From Orrella marina (GTDB lineage: Bacteria; Pseudomonadota; Gammaproteobacteria; Burkholderiales; Burkholderiaceae_B), in assembly GCF_003058465.1 (NCBI RefSeq), contig NZ_CP028901.1, positions 1,488,001 through 1,552,000 on the forward strand: a stretch of 64,000 nucleotides of DNA. The letters run 5' to 3'. A program made the position numbers and the translations under genes. Positions 49,538-59,448 of this stretch are shown piece by piece (position 1 is the first letter of the stretch; each line of letters begins with the position of its first letter). A model generated the notes under the pieces. The model saw nothing but the letters and a program-made list of their open reading frames with translations. It was not told the origin of the DNA and made no database searches.

Positions 49538-49852
49538 ATGGCCTGGCTTCTGCTTGGCATCGCAGGGCTTCTGGAAGTGGCGTGGGCTTACGCCATGAAG
49601 CTTTCCAATGGCTTTACTCGCATCATTCCCACCACCATCATGCTGGTCACCATGCTGGGCTCCTTTGGTCTGCTCGCGACCGCAATGCGACAGTTGCCAC
49701 TTGGAACTGCATACATGATCTGGACTGGCATCGGTGCGGTCGGTGCATTTCTGATGGGTGTCGTGTTTCTGGGCGAATCAGTTTCACCGATGAGAATCGC
49801 AGCCGCAATTCTCATCACCTCTGGCATTGTGCTGATGAAACTAGCTTCCTGA
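49538..49852 (+). CDS. gdx: Guanidinium exporter Gdx (SugE), SMR family
   Basis: 104 residues, four transmembrane helices, a proton-coupled exporter working as an antiparallel dimer. The proton/substrate glutamate is E13 in GLLEVAWAYAMK, and the helix 3 sequence LPLGTAYMIWTGIGAVGA is the SugE/Gdx form. The riboswitch directly upstream supports guanidinium as substrate instead of quaternary ammonium drugs. Confidence 0.95.
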   Translation: MAWLLLGIAGLLEVAWAYAMKLSNGFTRIIPTTIMLVTMLGSFGLLATAMRQLPLGTAYMIWTGIGAVGAFLMGVVFLGESVSPMRIAAAILITSGIVLMKLAS

Positions 49853-49900
49853 AACCGCAGGTACTGAACTAGTTTCAGTGCCAGTGAGTCTACCGGATTG

Positions 49901-51121
49901 TCAGACTACTCCGTTTTCTTTGAGAAACCGGATTTGATCGGGCGTGAGACCAGCCTTGTTTAAAATTTCGTCTGTATGCTGCCCCATCGCAGGCGATGCC
50001 TTGGCCGGCGCACTGGCACCGGAGAATCGCAGAGGCGAAGCGATTGCCTTGACATGAGACACCGCATCAACGCTTGCAGACTGACCGAGATGACCGGATC
50101 GCTCGCCCGCCAGAATGCCTTGACGCTCTTTTACGAAGGGATTCTCCAGCGCCTGAGCCACGTCGAAGACAGGTGCTGCTGGCACACTTCCTGCAAATTT
50201 CTCCATCCATGTACTAGTCGTGCGAGTTTGCATGACTGCTTCGACTTCCTGATTGAACGCCTCGCGATTGGCAAGCCTGTCAGCGAAGGTTTTGTATTCC
50301 GGTCGCTGCGCCCATTCAGGATGATCCATCAACTCAGCCATGACTGGCCAGAATTTTTCCTTGTTGCACATGATGAAAATCCAGCCATCCAGAGTCCTGT
50401 ATAACTGGCTTGGAACAAGTGACGGGTGAGCTGAACCTGGTGCGCGGGTGGTCATATGACCAGCGTTCAGATACCAGGTTGCAAGATAAGCGAGGTTATG
50501 GAGCGCCACATCAAACAGACTGACATCGACATCCATCCCCTTGCCTGTCTCGCGCGCGCCAAGCAAGGCACTCACAATCCCCAGCGCTGCGGTCGTACCA
50601 GTCATCAGATCAACCATCGAAAGCCCAAACCGGCTAGGTGGACCATCGGGTTCACCCGTCAGGGAAAGATAACCGGCTTCGGCCTGCATCAGGTAGTCAT
50701 ATCCAGGCCAACTAGCCCGCGAGCCATCCCTGCCATAGGCGGACAGGTGAACGCAAACCAGATCCTTGCGAATGTGGCAGACGTCAGCATAGGTTAGGCC
50801 GAGTTTTGCTGGAAGATCTCCACGCAGGTTGTTGAAAAGGACATGAGCGCCCTCCAGCAACCGGTGCAATACCTTCACACCCTCCGGGTGCTTCAAATCA
50901 AGCTGGATGCTCTTCTTGTTACGGTTGAATCCCTCGAAGAACAGACTGTCCCCATTCTCCAGAAAATGGGGTCCGACCGAGCGGCTGACATCTCCTGCAT
51001 CGTGGGGGTTCTCGATTTTGATGACTTCAGCACCCATGTCGGCCAGATGCTGGGTACCAAACGGGCCGGCCCCATACTGCTCAACCGCCAGAATCCGGAT
51101 CCCGGCAAGCGGCAAACTCAT
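49901..51121 (-). CDS. CaiB/BaiF (family III) CoA-transferase
   Basis: 406 residues. Family features are EQYGAGPFGTQHLADMGAEV followed by IKIENP, the segment GYDYLMQAEAGYLSLTGEPD and SMVDLMTGTTAALGIVSALL, with the catalytic Asp in the last. Transfers CoA between carboxylic acids. Its start overlaps the stop of the acyl-CoA dehydrogenase gene (ATGA), so the two act in one pathway; the acid involved cannot be read from sequence. Confidence 0.92.
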   Translation of the reverse strand: MSLPLAGIRILAVEQYGAGPFGTQHLADMGAEVIKIENPHDAGDVSRSVGPHFLENGDSLFFEGFNRNKKSIQLDLKHPEGVKVLHRLLEGAHVLFNNLRGDLPAKLGLTYADVCHIRKDLVCVHLSAYGRDGSRASWPGYDYLMQAEAGYLSLTGEPDGPPSRFGLSMVDLMTGTTAALGIVSALLGARETGKGMDVDVSLFDVALHNLAYLATWYLNAGHMTTRAPGSAHPSLVPSQLYRTLDGWIFIMCNKEKFWPVMAELMDHPEWAQRPEYKTFADRLANREAFNQEVEAVMQTRTTSTWMEKFAGSVPAAPVFDVAQALENPFVKERQGILAGERSGHLGQSASVDAVSHVKAIASPLRFSGASAPAKASPAMGQHTDEILNKAGLTPDQIRFLKENGVV

Positions 51122-52293
51122 ATTTTGTTCCTTTCAATCAACTGTCTGGCGATGATGATTCGCTGCAACTCATTGGTACCTTCTCCAATCACCAGCAATG
51201 GTGCGTCCCGGTAAAAGCGCTCAACCAGATACTCCTTGGAATATCCGTAGCCACCATGAATGCGCATCGCTTCTGCGCTGTTCTCCATGGCGCTTTCAGT
51301 GGCAAACAACTTGGCCATCCCCGCCTCCATATCACACCGCTCGCCGCGGTCGTATGCTCTTGCTGCCCGCTCAACCAGCAATCTCGAGGCTTCGGTTCTG
51401 GTTGCCATATCTCCCAGCTTGATCTGAATGGCTTGGTGCTCACAAATCGGCTTGCCAAAGGTCTTGCGCTGCTGAGAGTACTTGACCGCCTCGTCCAGAG
51501 CTGCCTGCGCCAGACCAACACCACGGGCTGCTACGTTGATACGGCCAAGTTCCAGACCATTCAAAATCATCTGCAGACCCTTGCCTTCCTTGCCGCCAAT
51601 CAGATTGGATGCTGGCACGCGATACTGGCCAAACACCAACTCTGCAGAGTCGATACCCTTGTACCCGAGTTTTTCAAGCTTGCGACTGGCTGTAAACCCA
51701 TCGCCTTTCTCGGCAATGAATAGAGACATTCCTTTATGGGCTGGCGTTGCACTGGTATCAGTTTTGACCAGGACAGCAAAGCAATTTCCGTAAATACCAT
51801 TGCTTATCCACATCTTGGTCCCGTTAACGATGTAGACATCTCCATCCCGTCTGGCAACAGTACGAATGGCCTGCAGATCCGTTCCGCAATCAGGCTCGGT
51901 CAGCGCAATCCCCCCTCGTAATTCGCCTGTCGCAAATTTTGGAAGGAAATACGCTTTCTGTTCCTCCGTGCCATTACGTTGTACGCACATGGCCATGATC
52001 AAATGCGAGTTGATAATGCCCGCGACCGACATCCAGACTCGCGAGATGCGTTCGATCATCCTGGCATAGGTCAGGGTCGACAATCCCAGTCCGCCATACT
52101 TCGTATCGATCAGACAACCAAACAACCCCATGTCCTTCATCTTTTCCACGATCTCGGCTGGGTACTCATCGTCGTGCTCGAGTTGCCAGGCGTGAGGTTC
52201 AACAACCTGCTCAAGAAAACGTTCAAGCCCGTCCAGGATGAGTTGTTCCTGCTCCTGATCCTGATCCTGCGTCTGGTCGTGCTGCATGCTCAT
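51118..52293 (-). CDS. Acyl-CoA dehydrogenase
   Basis: 391 residues, FAD-dependent. GGIALTEPDCGTDLQAIRT and GTKMWISNGIYG bind FAD and substrate; the C-terminal IHGGYGYSKEYLVERFYRDA and GEGTNELQR include the catalytic glutamate region. A Gln/Asp-rich stretch (residues 5-18) is unusual. It oxidises an acyl-CoA at C2-C3, probably the product of the adjoining CoA-transferase. Confidence 0.92.
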   Translation of the reverse strand: MSMQHDQTQDQDQEQEQLILDGLERFLEQVVEPHAWQLEHDDEYPAEIVEKMKDMGLFGCLIDTKYGGLGLSTLTYARMIERISRVWMSVAGIINSHLIMAMCVQRNGTEEQKAYFLPKFATGELRGGIALTEPDCGTDLQAIRTVARRDGDVYIVNGTKMWISNGIYGNCFAVLVKTDTSATPAHKGMSLFIAEKGDGFTASRKLEKLGYKGIDSAELVFGQYRVPASNLIGGKEGKGLQMILNGLELGRINVAARGVGLAQAALDEAVKYSQQRKTFGKPICEHQAIQIKLGDMATRTEASRLLVERAARAYDRGERCDMEAGMAKLFATESAMENSAEAMRIHGGYGYSKEYLVERFYRDAPLLVIGEGTNELQRIIIARQLIERNKI

Positions 52294-52344
52294 GTTACGT
52301 ACTCTCCTGGAAGTCTTATGTTCTGTGATCGTTTCGTCAATATC

Positions 52345-53763
52345 TCAGGCAGACACCGTCTCAGTCTGGCCGAGACTTTCTGCTAGCGCCCGGGCACTCA
52401 TCCCTGCGTCACTGCCAATAAACAGGGACTCGATGACCTCTGCGCGCTCGGGGCTGACTTGTCTATGGGCGTTATCCCGAAACTTGATGCAGATGTCGTC
52501 ACGGCTGAGCGGTCGATCACTGGCCCCGCGATTAACGGGCTCCCGCTCCCGGATCGTGGTGCCGTCACGTAATTGCACAATGACCTCGCCGTCGTAGTAC
52601 TTTGGAAAGGCACTGTCTGGATCTGCTCGGTAATCAATGCGTTGTGCGAGCGCGAGAACAGCCGGATCAAACAAGGCAGGCGGATCAATGTCGTCGAGTG
52701 TCAGGCGACCATGCACCAGAGCGGTTCCAACCAGATACGGAATGCTGAACTGCGCCTCGTATGAGTTGGCTGGTTTGCGCTTGGAGTCCTGTGGCTCACA
52801 AACGGTCTTGATGACCTCTTGAGGAATCAGTACTTCGATTCGCTCAATGTCCTGCGGACGAACACCCTGCCTGTGAATGCGGATCGCGGCGTCCACTGCA
52901 GCATGAGTGAAGTGGCACGCTGGCATCGGTTTGACACTGATCTGTGTAACTTCCCACTCTTTAGAAAGCCCTTGCGTGGCAAGAGCCAGATCACAGGCTG
53001 CATGTTCTCCCAGGTGACTGCGATAGAGCCCGAACCGTCCCTCGTAGGCGAGCCGCGTTCCCTTGTATCCGTGCTTGCCAAGCGTCGCTGCCGTGATCCC
53101 CGACACCGCAGCCCACCCTGGGTGCATGCGTTTGTTCCAGGCGCCGTCTTCAAGAAACTCCATGCTGCCAGCTCCCATCGACAACACCAGTCCTTGCGCA
53201 TCGACCAGTTGTTGCTCATTCAAACCAAGCAGCCAGCCCGCAGCCACCGTACACCCGAACGCGCCAATCAAGCCAGTCGGATGAAAACCGACTTGGTGAA
53301 ACCCACCTTTGACAACAGAGCCAAGCCGGGTGGCGACCTCGACACCCAGTACATAAGCCGACACCATATCCTGGACGCTGCGATTCAGGTCGGCCGCTAA
53401 CGACATCACAGTCGGAAAAATCGAAGAAGTCGCATGAATGACACCCCTTGCGTGCGTGTCGTCGTAATCCAGCCCGTGAATCAGAATGCCATTCATGAGC
53501 GCCGCATTACGAATATCGAGGCGGGTTGCCGATCCGATCACCGCAGACTGCCCACCTGCATTGAGCGATGCAATCGCCGCCATCGCTCTCTCTGAAAATG
53601 GATAGCCATGAGACGCCAGTGCAATGCCTGTTGCATCGAGCATCAGTTCGCGCGCCCTGGCCTGAGCTTCGCGCGGGATATGACTGGCATCGAATTCTGC
53701 AGCATAGGCTGCGATCTGTTCTGATATGGACTGTCCGGGTGCAGGAACGCTTGTCTCAGTCAT
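52345..53763 (-). CDS. MmgE/PrpD family protein
   Basis: 472 residues from the ATG at 53763 (GGAG eight bases upstream). MmgE/PrpD fold, as in 2-methylcitrate dehydratase and cis-aconitate decarboxylase; GILIHGLDYDDTHARGVIHA and HPTGLIGAFGCTVAAGWLLG are characteristic. The exact reaction is open. It lies 51 bases from the dehydrogenase gene, on the same strand. Confidence 0.9.
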   Translation of the reverse strand: MTETSVPAPGQSISEQIAAYAAEFDASHIPREAQARARELMLDATGIALASHGYPFSERAMAAIASLNAGGQSAVIGSATRLDIRNAALMNGILIHGLDYDDTHARGVIHATSSIFPTVMSLAADLNRSVQDMVSAYVLGVEVATRLGSVVKGGFHQVGFHPTGLIGAFGCTVAAGWLLGLNEQQLVDAQGLVLSMGAGSMEFLEDGAWNKRMHPGWAAVSGITAATLGKHGYKGTRLAYEGRFGLYRSHLGEHAACDLALATQGLSKEWEVTQISVKPMPACHFTHAAVDAAIRIHRQGVRPQDIERIEVLIPQEVIKTVCEPQDSKRKPANSYEAQFSIPYLVGTALVHGRLTLDDIDPPALFDPAVLALAQRIDYRADPDSAFPKYYDGEVIVQLRDGTTIREREPVNRGASDRPLSRDDICIKFRDNAHRQVSPERAEVIESLFIGSDAGMSARALAESLGQTETVSA

Positions 53764-54043
53764 GATTGTCTCCAAAGAAATGCTTGTGATAATGAAAGGC
53801 CGATCTGTCGAGCTACGACCTGCCTGCCAGGGTCATTGAAAAGGCGATCCACCTAGTTGGTTACCTCGTTGCCATAGACGCTTGCATGCCGCTCGAACAT
53901 CACTTCATCATCATTGTTAGTTTGTCTGGACAAAGTTTGAACGACAGATAACCGCTTGTCAAGCGACCCTATCTCGACAAGTGCTTCAGACCCGTAACAC
54001 GGGCTCGCCCGCCCTGCTTCCCTTCAAGCGGAGCTGTCAGGCA

Positions 54044-55639
54044 TCATGCAACGACACCGATAGGCCAGGGACAGAACTCTTCCTCTCCCACACCCAGCGC
54101 CTCACTACGGGAGTGATTGCCGGAAGCGATTTTCAGGATCGTTTCGAATATCTCCTGCCCCAACTCGTCGAGTGTCTGGGTTCCATCGATGACTCCACCG
54201 CAATTGATATCCATGTCCTCTCTCATGCGTTCATACATGGTCGAGTTGGACGCGAGCTTGATGGTTGGGGCTGGATAAGACCCAAAACAGGAGCCCCGGC
54301 CAGTCGTGAAGCAGATCAGATTGGCACCACCCGCAATTTGACCGGTCGCGGAAACCGGGTCATAGCCAGGCGTATCCATGAACACAAACCCACGCTCTGT
54401 GACGGGCTCCGCATATTTGTAGACCTCCATCATGCCGCTCGAACCCGCTTTCTTGGCTCCGCCCAGACTTTTCTCAAGTATGTTGGCCAGTCCGCCGGCA
54501 TTGTTGCCTGGCGAGACCCGGCCATTAATCTGGGTATCCCGCCCTTCGTTGTACTTGAGCCACCAGTCAATTCGCTCAATTAACTTGCGCCCGACTTCAG
54601 GTGTTCTGGATCGGGCCGTCAAGGTGTGCTCCACGCCGAAGATCTCCGGCGTTTCTGACAGTATTGCGGTGCCACCATGACGCACCAGAATATCCACTGC
54701 CTTCCCGAGCCCCGGGTTGGCCGACAACCCGGAGAACCCATCTGACCCCCCACACTGAAGACCGACAATCAGATGCTCGGCTGAGCAAGGCGTACGAACA
54801 GCCTGATTGGCCTGCTCAAGCATATCCCTAACCACAGCAATCCCCTGCTTCACAGCCGCCTGCGTTCCGCCCACCTCCTGCATCGTCAGCGCTTTGAGCA
54901 TCTTGCCTGTCTGCAGCCCCTGCTCTTTGAAAAACTGCGCAAGATTGTTACGTTCACAGCCAAGCGAGACTACCAGTGCACCAGCGACATTGGGATGGCG
55001 GATGTAGCCTGCCAAGGTTCTGCGCAGCAGATCCATGGGTTCGCCCGTCATCTCCATGCCGCATCCCTGCTCATGGACAAATGCCACCACGGCATCAACA
55101 TTTGGATATTGCGCCATCCGCTCTTCATCAAAATAACGCGAGATCTTGCGGGCGACCGTCGCTGAACAGTTCACCGTGATGAATATCCCGATTACGTTGC
55201 GGGTGGCAACCTGGCCATCCGCCCTGACATAACCCATGAAGGTGGCACGCTGCTCCACGGGCAGTAGGTCTGTCGGCACATAATCGCGTCCCGGCGCGTA
55301 GTCCTTGATGACCTCATCAAACACGATGTTATGACTGTGCAGATGCATACCAGGAGCAATGTCCTCAGAGGCATACCCAATAACGGTGTTGTACTTGAGA
55401 ACCGGTTCACCCTGTTTGATAGCGTGAATCGCAACTTTGTGCCCAAGTGGAATGACACCTTGCGTCACCACATTGAATTCTGGCAGCGATACCGCTGCCG
55501 CAATTTCCTGTCGAGCGACCACGACGTTATCTGCCGCATCAAGCTTGATGACTGGACTGACAGATGGGCTCTGGCCTTGATCTGCAGCCTGCGATCCGAC
55601 TGGATCAACACTGGACAACTGAAGGGACGACTCAGGCAT
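54044..55639 (-). CDS. UxaA family altronate/galactarate-type dehydratase
   Basis: 531 residues from the ATG at 55639 (AGGAG upstream). An N-terminal SAF domain (AAAVSLPEFNVVTQGVIPLG ... GMHLHSHNI) is joined to the UxaA catalytic part with GYVRADGQVATRNVIGIFIT, EQGCGMEMTG and LQCGGSDGFSGLSANPGLG. Members dehydrate sugar acids such as altronate or galactarate, using iron. The substrate here is not certain; the company of CoA-transferase and PrpD genes hints at hydroxy- or sugar-acid use. A 280-base gap separates it from the PrpD-type gene. Confidence 0.9.
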   Translation of the reverse strand: MPESSLQLSSVDPVGSQAADQGQSPSVSPVIKLDAADNVVVARQEIAAAVSLPEFNVVTQGVIPLGHKVAIHAIKQGEPVLKYNTVIGYASEDIAPGMHLHSHNIVFDEVIKDYAPGRDYVPTDLLPVEQRATFMGYVRADGQVATRNVIGIFITVNCSATVARKISRYFDEERMAQYPNVDAVVAFVHEQGCGMEMTGEPMDLLRRTLAGYIRHPNVAGALVVSLGCERNNLAQFFKEQGLQTGKMLKALTMQEVGGTQAAVKQGIAVVRDMLEQANQAVRTPCSAEHLIVGLQCGGSDGFSGLSANPGLGKAVDILVRHGGTAILSETPEIFGVEHTLTARSRTPEVGRKLIERIDWWLKYNEGRDTQINGRVSPGNNAGGLANILEKSLGGAKKAGSSGMMEVYKYAEPVTERGFVFMDTPGYDPVSATGQIAGGANLICFTTGRGSCFGSYPAPTIKLASNSTMYERMREDMDINCGGVIDGTQTLDELGQEIFETILKIASGNHSRSEALGVGEEEFCPWPIGVVA

Positions 55640-55846
55640 TGACGGTACTCCTAACGAGACACGGAACATGATCATCTAGCCTATCGGTTGGCGTGACTGG
55701 CTTGTATCCGGCCTTACCCTTGTAGCACTGGAGATATATTTGCCCGATTCTCCGAGCAGTATGCAATCGGCATAGTGGGCAGCCAACAAGGGGGCTCACT
55801 GGCCCAGCTCCCTCGCACCGGGTTCGCCCATGCCGGTTGCGCAAAA

Positions 55847-55883
55847 CAAAGCCCCGCAAGCATCAAACGCTTGCGGGGCTTTG
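55847..55883 (-). terminator. Strong intrinsic terminator
   Basis: CAAAGCCCCGCAAGC pairs with GCTTGCGGGGCTTTG around ATCAAAC. It lies just after the FMN-reductase gene in the direction of its transcription, and the AAAGCCCC...GGGGCTTT stem gives a T-tract on that strand. Confidence 0.85.
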
Positions 55884-55914
55884 TTCGAACTTGTTCGTCC
55901 GTCAGGACTGATCG

Positions 55915-56466
55915 TCACTTCACATGTGTCTTGACCCATTTGGCGAACGAGTCCACCCAGCCTTGAACGAAGTCACGGCTCTTGGCTCCAATTCCACCCT
56001 GATCATCAAACAGATCATCGCTATACTGAAGGAATGCTTCGGGATGACCCATCGTGGGCATATTCAAAGCAGCCAGAATGTTACGCAGATGCTGCTGCGC
56101 CATGGCGGTTCCGATTGCTCCACCTGCAACACCGATGACACCAGCTGGCTTGCCTTGCCATACGCTTTCACCCCAAGGACGAGATGCGTGATCCAAAGCG
56201 TTTTTCAGAACACCGGGGATTGAACGATTGTACTCAGGTGTTGCAAATATCACTGCGTCTACGCCTTTGATTTCCTCACGCAGGCGAGCCACAGAAGCTG
56301 CCGGAGTGTAGTCCTCGTCCTGGTTGTAAAGTGGCAGATCGCCGATCTCAATCAATTTGGCCTCGAATCCCTCAGGGAGCATGGATGAAATGGCCTGTCC
56401 GAGACGGACGTTATAAGAGTCCTTGCGAAGGCTTCCAGCGATAATGGCAATTTTAAATTGTGACAT
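55915..56466 (-). CDS. NADPH-dependent FMN reductase
   Basis: 183 residues, flavodoxin-like fold. The FMN phosphate loop is GSLRKDSYN near residues 11-19 and TPEYNRSIPGVLKNALDHAS contacts the flavin. Relatives include ChrR and azoreductase-type quinone reductases that protect against oxidative stress. Monocistronic, with its own terminator. Confidence 0.92.
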   Translation of the reverse strand: MSQFKIAIIAGSLRKDSYNVRLGQAISSMLPEGFEAKLIEIGDLPLYNQDEDYTPAASVARLREEIKGVDAVIFATPEYNRSIPGVLKNALDHASRPWGESVWQGKPAGVIGVAGGAIGTAMAQQHLRNILAALNMPTMGHPEAFLQYSDDLFDDQGGIGAKSRDFVQGWVDSFAKWVKTHVK

Positions 56467-56822
56467 GTAACAGCTCCATTTTTTAACTCAGACAAGCAGC
56501 CTCATTCGATAGAGTGACAGCTTTCGATATCAGAAAAACTGAACTAAAACCAGACCGCGTTGCAGTCCGAATCAATATCTGCGTTTACGGCAGCAGAAAG
56601 AAGTGCGTATTTGAATGCGTTCGATCTTGACTGCCAACACTTCTATTGTTGCTTATTCAACGGATCAGGGGGACGAAATGATTTCACGTTTATCTTCAAA
56701 ATTTTTGAATTTAAACACGGCAATCAAACAAACATTCCGGAATTCGCACATCAGAATCAACCCGGGTTGTTCATAGCCCTGGAGGGATTCAGCCCTCGCA
56801 CCAGGACCTCCAACCAAGTGAA
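56467..56822. other. Gap without a supported gene
   Basis: 356 bases, AT-rich towards 56700. One 118-codon frame overlaps the LysR gene's 3' end and has no family match. No hairpin noticed. Confidence 0.35.
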
Positions 56823-57791
56823 TCAATCAACTCCTGGCGTATTTGGATTCATGCTCATCAACGCAGCCCGTGTCGCCGGCTTGTCCAGTTGTTCAAGCCA
56901 CCAACTCAGTGCCTGACCTTGGGCGGATGGCGCGGTCCGGCGCCACGCATAGCTTGTATTGATCTGGTGAACCTTACGCTCGACCCGCCGGGCTACCAGA
57001 CGCCCAGTCTCAAGATAAGGTCTGGCCATGGCTTGCGGCAAGAATCCGCACCCCAACCCTCTGAGCTGGGCCTGCAACTTGGCTTCGAGTGTTGTGACGG
57101 TGAACACGTTCTGACCCCTGAGCAGACCAACACTCATGCCGCTACCTCGCTGAACAGTATCGGCCGCAGCAACAATACGGTGCCCGACAATCACATCATC
57201 ACTCAGGGGCTCAGGGGCATGCGCCAACGGATGATGGGGAGCCACTGCAAATACAAATGACTGTGTGCCCAGTGGCTTGCTCTGCAACCCCTGATTGCTC
57301 ATAACATCGGACACAACACCTAGGGCGAGATCTGCGTACCCGAGTGAAAGCGCCTCCAGAGTACCGGACAACGTCTCGGAGCGCAGCCGTATCCGGGTGG
57401 GCGGATCCATTGAGAAGAATGCTTCACAGAGTTCCATCACTACGTTCAGATTCACGATACTGTCCACCGCGACGGTTAACTGAGGCTCCCACCCGGTTGC
57501 AACTCGTTTGACCCTGTTGGCAACAGCGTCAATTTCATCCAGAAGCCGCGCACCCTCACGGATCAATTCCTCTCCGGCCGGAGTCAGTCTGGCTTGACGG
57601 GAGCTCCGGTCAAACAGCAGCACATCAAGGGCATCCTCGATTTGCCTGACCCGATAGGTCAATGCGCTTGGCACCATTCCAACTAGTCGGGAGGCGGCAG
57701 CAAAGCTTCCGCAGTCGGCAATATGCTGCAACATGGTTAGCGCTTCAGGTGTCAAAACATCGCGAGGAGTCGAATTACTTTCTAGTTTCAT
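56823..57791 (-). CDS. LysR family transcriptional regulator
   Basis: 322 residues. The winged helix covers about 12-70 (FAAASRLVGMVPSALTYRVRQI, RLTPAGEEL) and the rest is a LysR substrate-binding domain. Divergent from the pirin gene with a 171-base gap, so it may control pirin and itself; this is inferred from position only. Confidence 0.9.
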   Translation of the reverse strand: MKLESNSTPRDVLTPEALTMLQHIADCGSFAAASRLVGMVPSALTYRVRQIEDALDVLLFDRSSRQARLTPAGEELIREGARLLDEIDAVANRVKRVATGWEPQLTVAVDSIVNLNVVMELCEAFFSMDPPTRIRLRSETLSGTLEALSLGYADLALGVVSDVMSNQGLQSKPLGTQSFVFAVAPHHPLAHAPEPLSDDVIVGHRIVAAADTVQRGSGMSVGLLRGQNVFTVTTLEAKLQAQLRGLGCGFLPQAMARPYLETGRLVARRVERKVHQINTSYAWRRTAPSAQGQALSWWLEQLDKPATRAALMSMNPNTPGVD

Positions 57792-57962
57792 GCGCTGATT
57801 AATTCAAATAAATTGAATGATGCCATCAAAGCGGCTCACCTGCAAAACAACCGCACGGATCTAAAGTTACGGTATTGCATCACAATCGCACAGCAAGGCC
57901 CCGATCCACAAAGGTCGTGCTCACTGCAAGTGCCAGACACAAGATTCAGGAGAGCAAACATC

Positions 57963-58676
57963 ATGTTTAGTATTCGTCGATCAAACGACCGAGGTTACGC
58001 CGATCACGGGTGGCTCAAAAGCTTTCACACCTTCTCATTTGCGGGCTACTACGACCCGGAGCACACGGGGTGGGGAAACCTGCGGGTCATCAACGAAGAC
58101 CGGATCGCACCTGGAACGGGTTTTGGCACCCATGGTCATCGAGACATGGAGATCGTCAGTTACGTCATATCAGGGGAACTGGCACACAGCGACAGCATGG
58201 GAAATGGCGCCTCGATTAAACCAGGAGAGGTGCAACGAATGAGTGCCGGCACTGGAGTGCGACACAGTGAGTTTAACCATGCAGATGGACAGACAACGCA
58301 TTTTTTGCAGATCTGGATCGAACCTGATCAGGCCGGCATCGAACCAGGCTACGAACAGAAGTCATTTAGTGACGAGGAGAAACGTGGTCGCCTGCGCCTG
58401 CTTGCCTCACCTGACGGCCGCGATGGTTCAGTCACGATTCATGCAGACGCACTTCTATATGGCTCGTTGCTGGACGAAACCGATGAAGTGTCGGTTGAGC
58501 TCGACAGCTCGCGTCGGTATTACCTGCATGTTGTTCAGGGACGGGTTGCTGTCAACGGCCAGGCGCTTGAAAGCGGAGATGCTGCCAGACTAGCCGATGA
58601 AAGTGAACTGGTTCTCAATGATGCAGTCAAAGCGGAAGTTCTGCTGTTTGACCTAAGTAATCATCCACAGCAATGA
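57963..58676 (+). CDS. Pirin family protein (YhhW-like)
   Basis: 237 residues from the ATG at 57963 (AGGAGAG upstream); the open frame extends upstream without similarity. Bicupin protein with the N-terminal metal site H57, H59, H101 and E103 intact (GTHGHRDME, GVRHSEFN). Bacterial pirins can act as quercetin dioxygenases or redox sensors; the role here is unknown. Confidence 0.92.
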   Translation: MFSIRRSNDRGYADHGWLKSFHTFSFAGYYDPEHTGWGNLRVINEDRIAPGTGFGTHGHRDMEIVSYVISGELAHSDSMGNGASIKPGEVQRMSAGTGVRHSEFNHADGQTTHFLQIWIEPDQAGIEPGYEQKSFSDEEKRGRLRLLASPDGRDGSVTIHADALLYGSLLDETDEVSVELDSSRRYYLHVVQGRVAVNGQALESGDAARLADESELVLNDAVKAEVLLFDLSNHPQQ

Positions 58677-58790
58677 GAAACGACAAAGAAGATCAGAAAT
58701 CAAGCGTTTGAAGCAGTCTTGTGAGGGCAGGCCTGAAATATCAGGACTACCAGACACCTGAAACTGACGATCCTGAAACATCCGATATCC

Positions 58791-59354
58791 ATGACATCAC
58801 AACCTTCTTCAGTCACTTCCGCGAGATACGACCCGGTAGCAAAGCTTTTGCACTGGTTGATGGCTTTGCTACTGCCCAGCATTTTTGCGCTTGGTCTTTA
58901 TATGACGGGACTATCGTTCTCACCGGAAAAGCTCAAGTTGATCTCCTGGCACAAATGGGCCGGGATCATTGCTCTGGCACTGGTGGTATTTCGTCTGTTA
59001 TGGAGGTTTACCCATCGCCCTCCTGCCATGCCAGCAACAATGGGTCGTTGGCAAAAGACCGGCGCCCACTTTGGTCACCTTGGACTTTACCTACTGATGG
59101 TTACGATCCCGGTCTCCGGCTGGCTGATGAGCTCAGCCAAAGGTGTACCAACGGTGCTCTTTGGCCTCTGGGCACTTCCCGACCTGGTGCAGCGCGATCG
59201 TGACCTTGGTGATCTGTTGCAAAGCGCCCATTGGTATCTAAATGTTCTCCTTGCAATCGTGGTTGTCGGCCATGTAGCCGCAGCATTGAAGCATCACTTC
59301 ATAGACAAAGACCAGGTGATGAAGCGCATGTTGCCCGGAGATCCTCAGCAATAG
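58791..59354 (+). CDS. Cytochrome b561
   Basis: 187 residues with four transmembrane helices. Candidate haem-ligating histidines are in KLLHWLMA (21), SWHKWAG (54), GHLGLYLL and VVGHVAAALKHHF, as in the CybB family. A membrane di-haem electron carrier, often paired with YceI genes as here; the next gene starts 94 bases later. Confidence 0.9.
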   Translation: MTSQPSSVTSARYDPVAKLLHWLMALLLPSIFALGLYMTGLSFSPEKLKLISWHKWAGIIALALVVFRLLWRFTHRPPAMPATMGRWQKTGAHFGHLGLYLLMVTIPVSGWLMSSAKGVPTVLFGLWALPDLVQRDRDLGDLLQSAHWYLNVLLAIVVVGHVAAALKHHFIDKDQVMKRMLPGDPQQ

Positions 59355-59448
59355 CAGTGCAGGTTTGAAGAATACTGGTCAACCGCTTTGGCTTTCTGAC
59401 GTTGCGGTTTGCGATTTGTTCGATTGTTTAATTCGAAAGGTATCAAGA

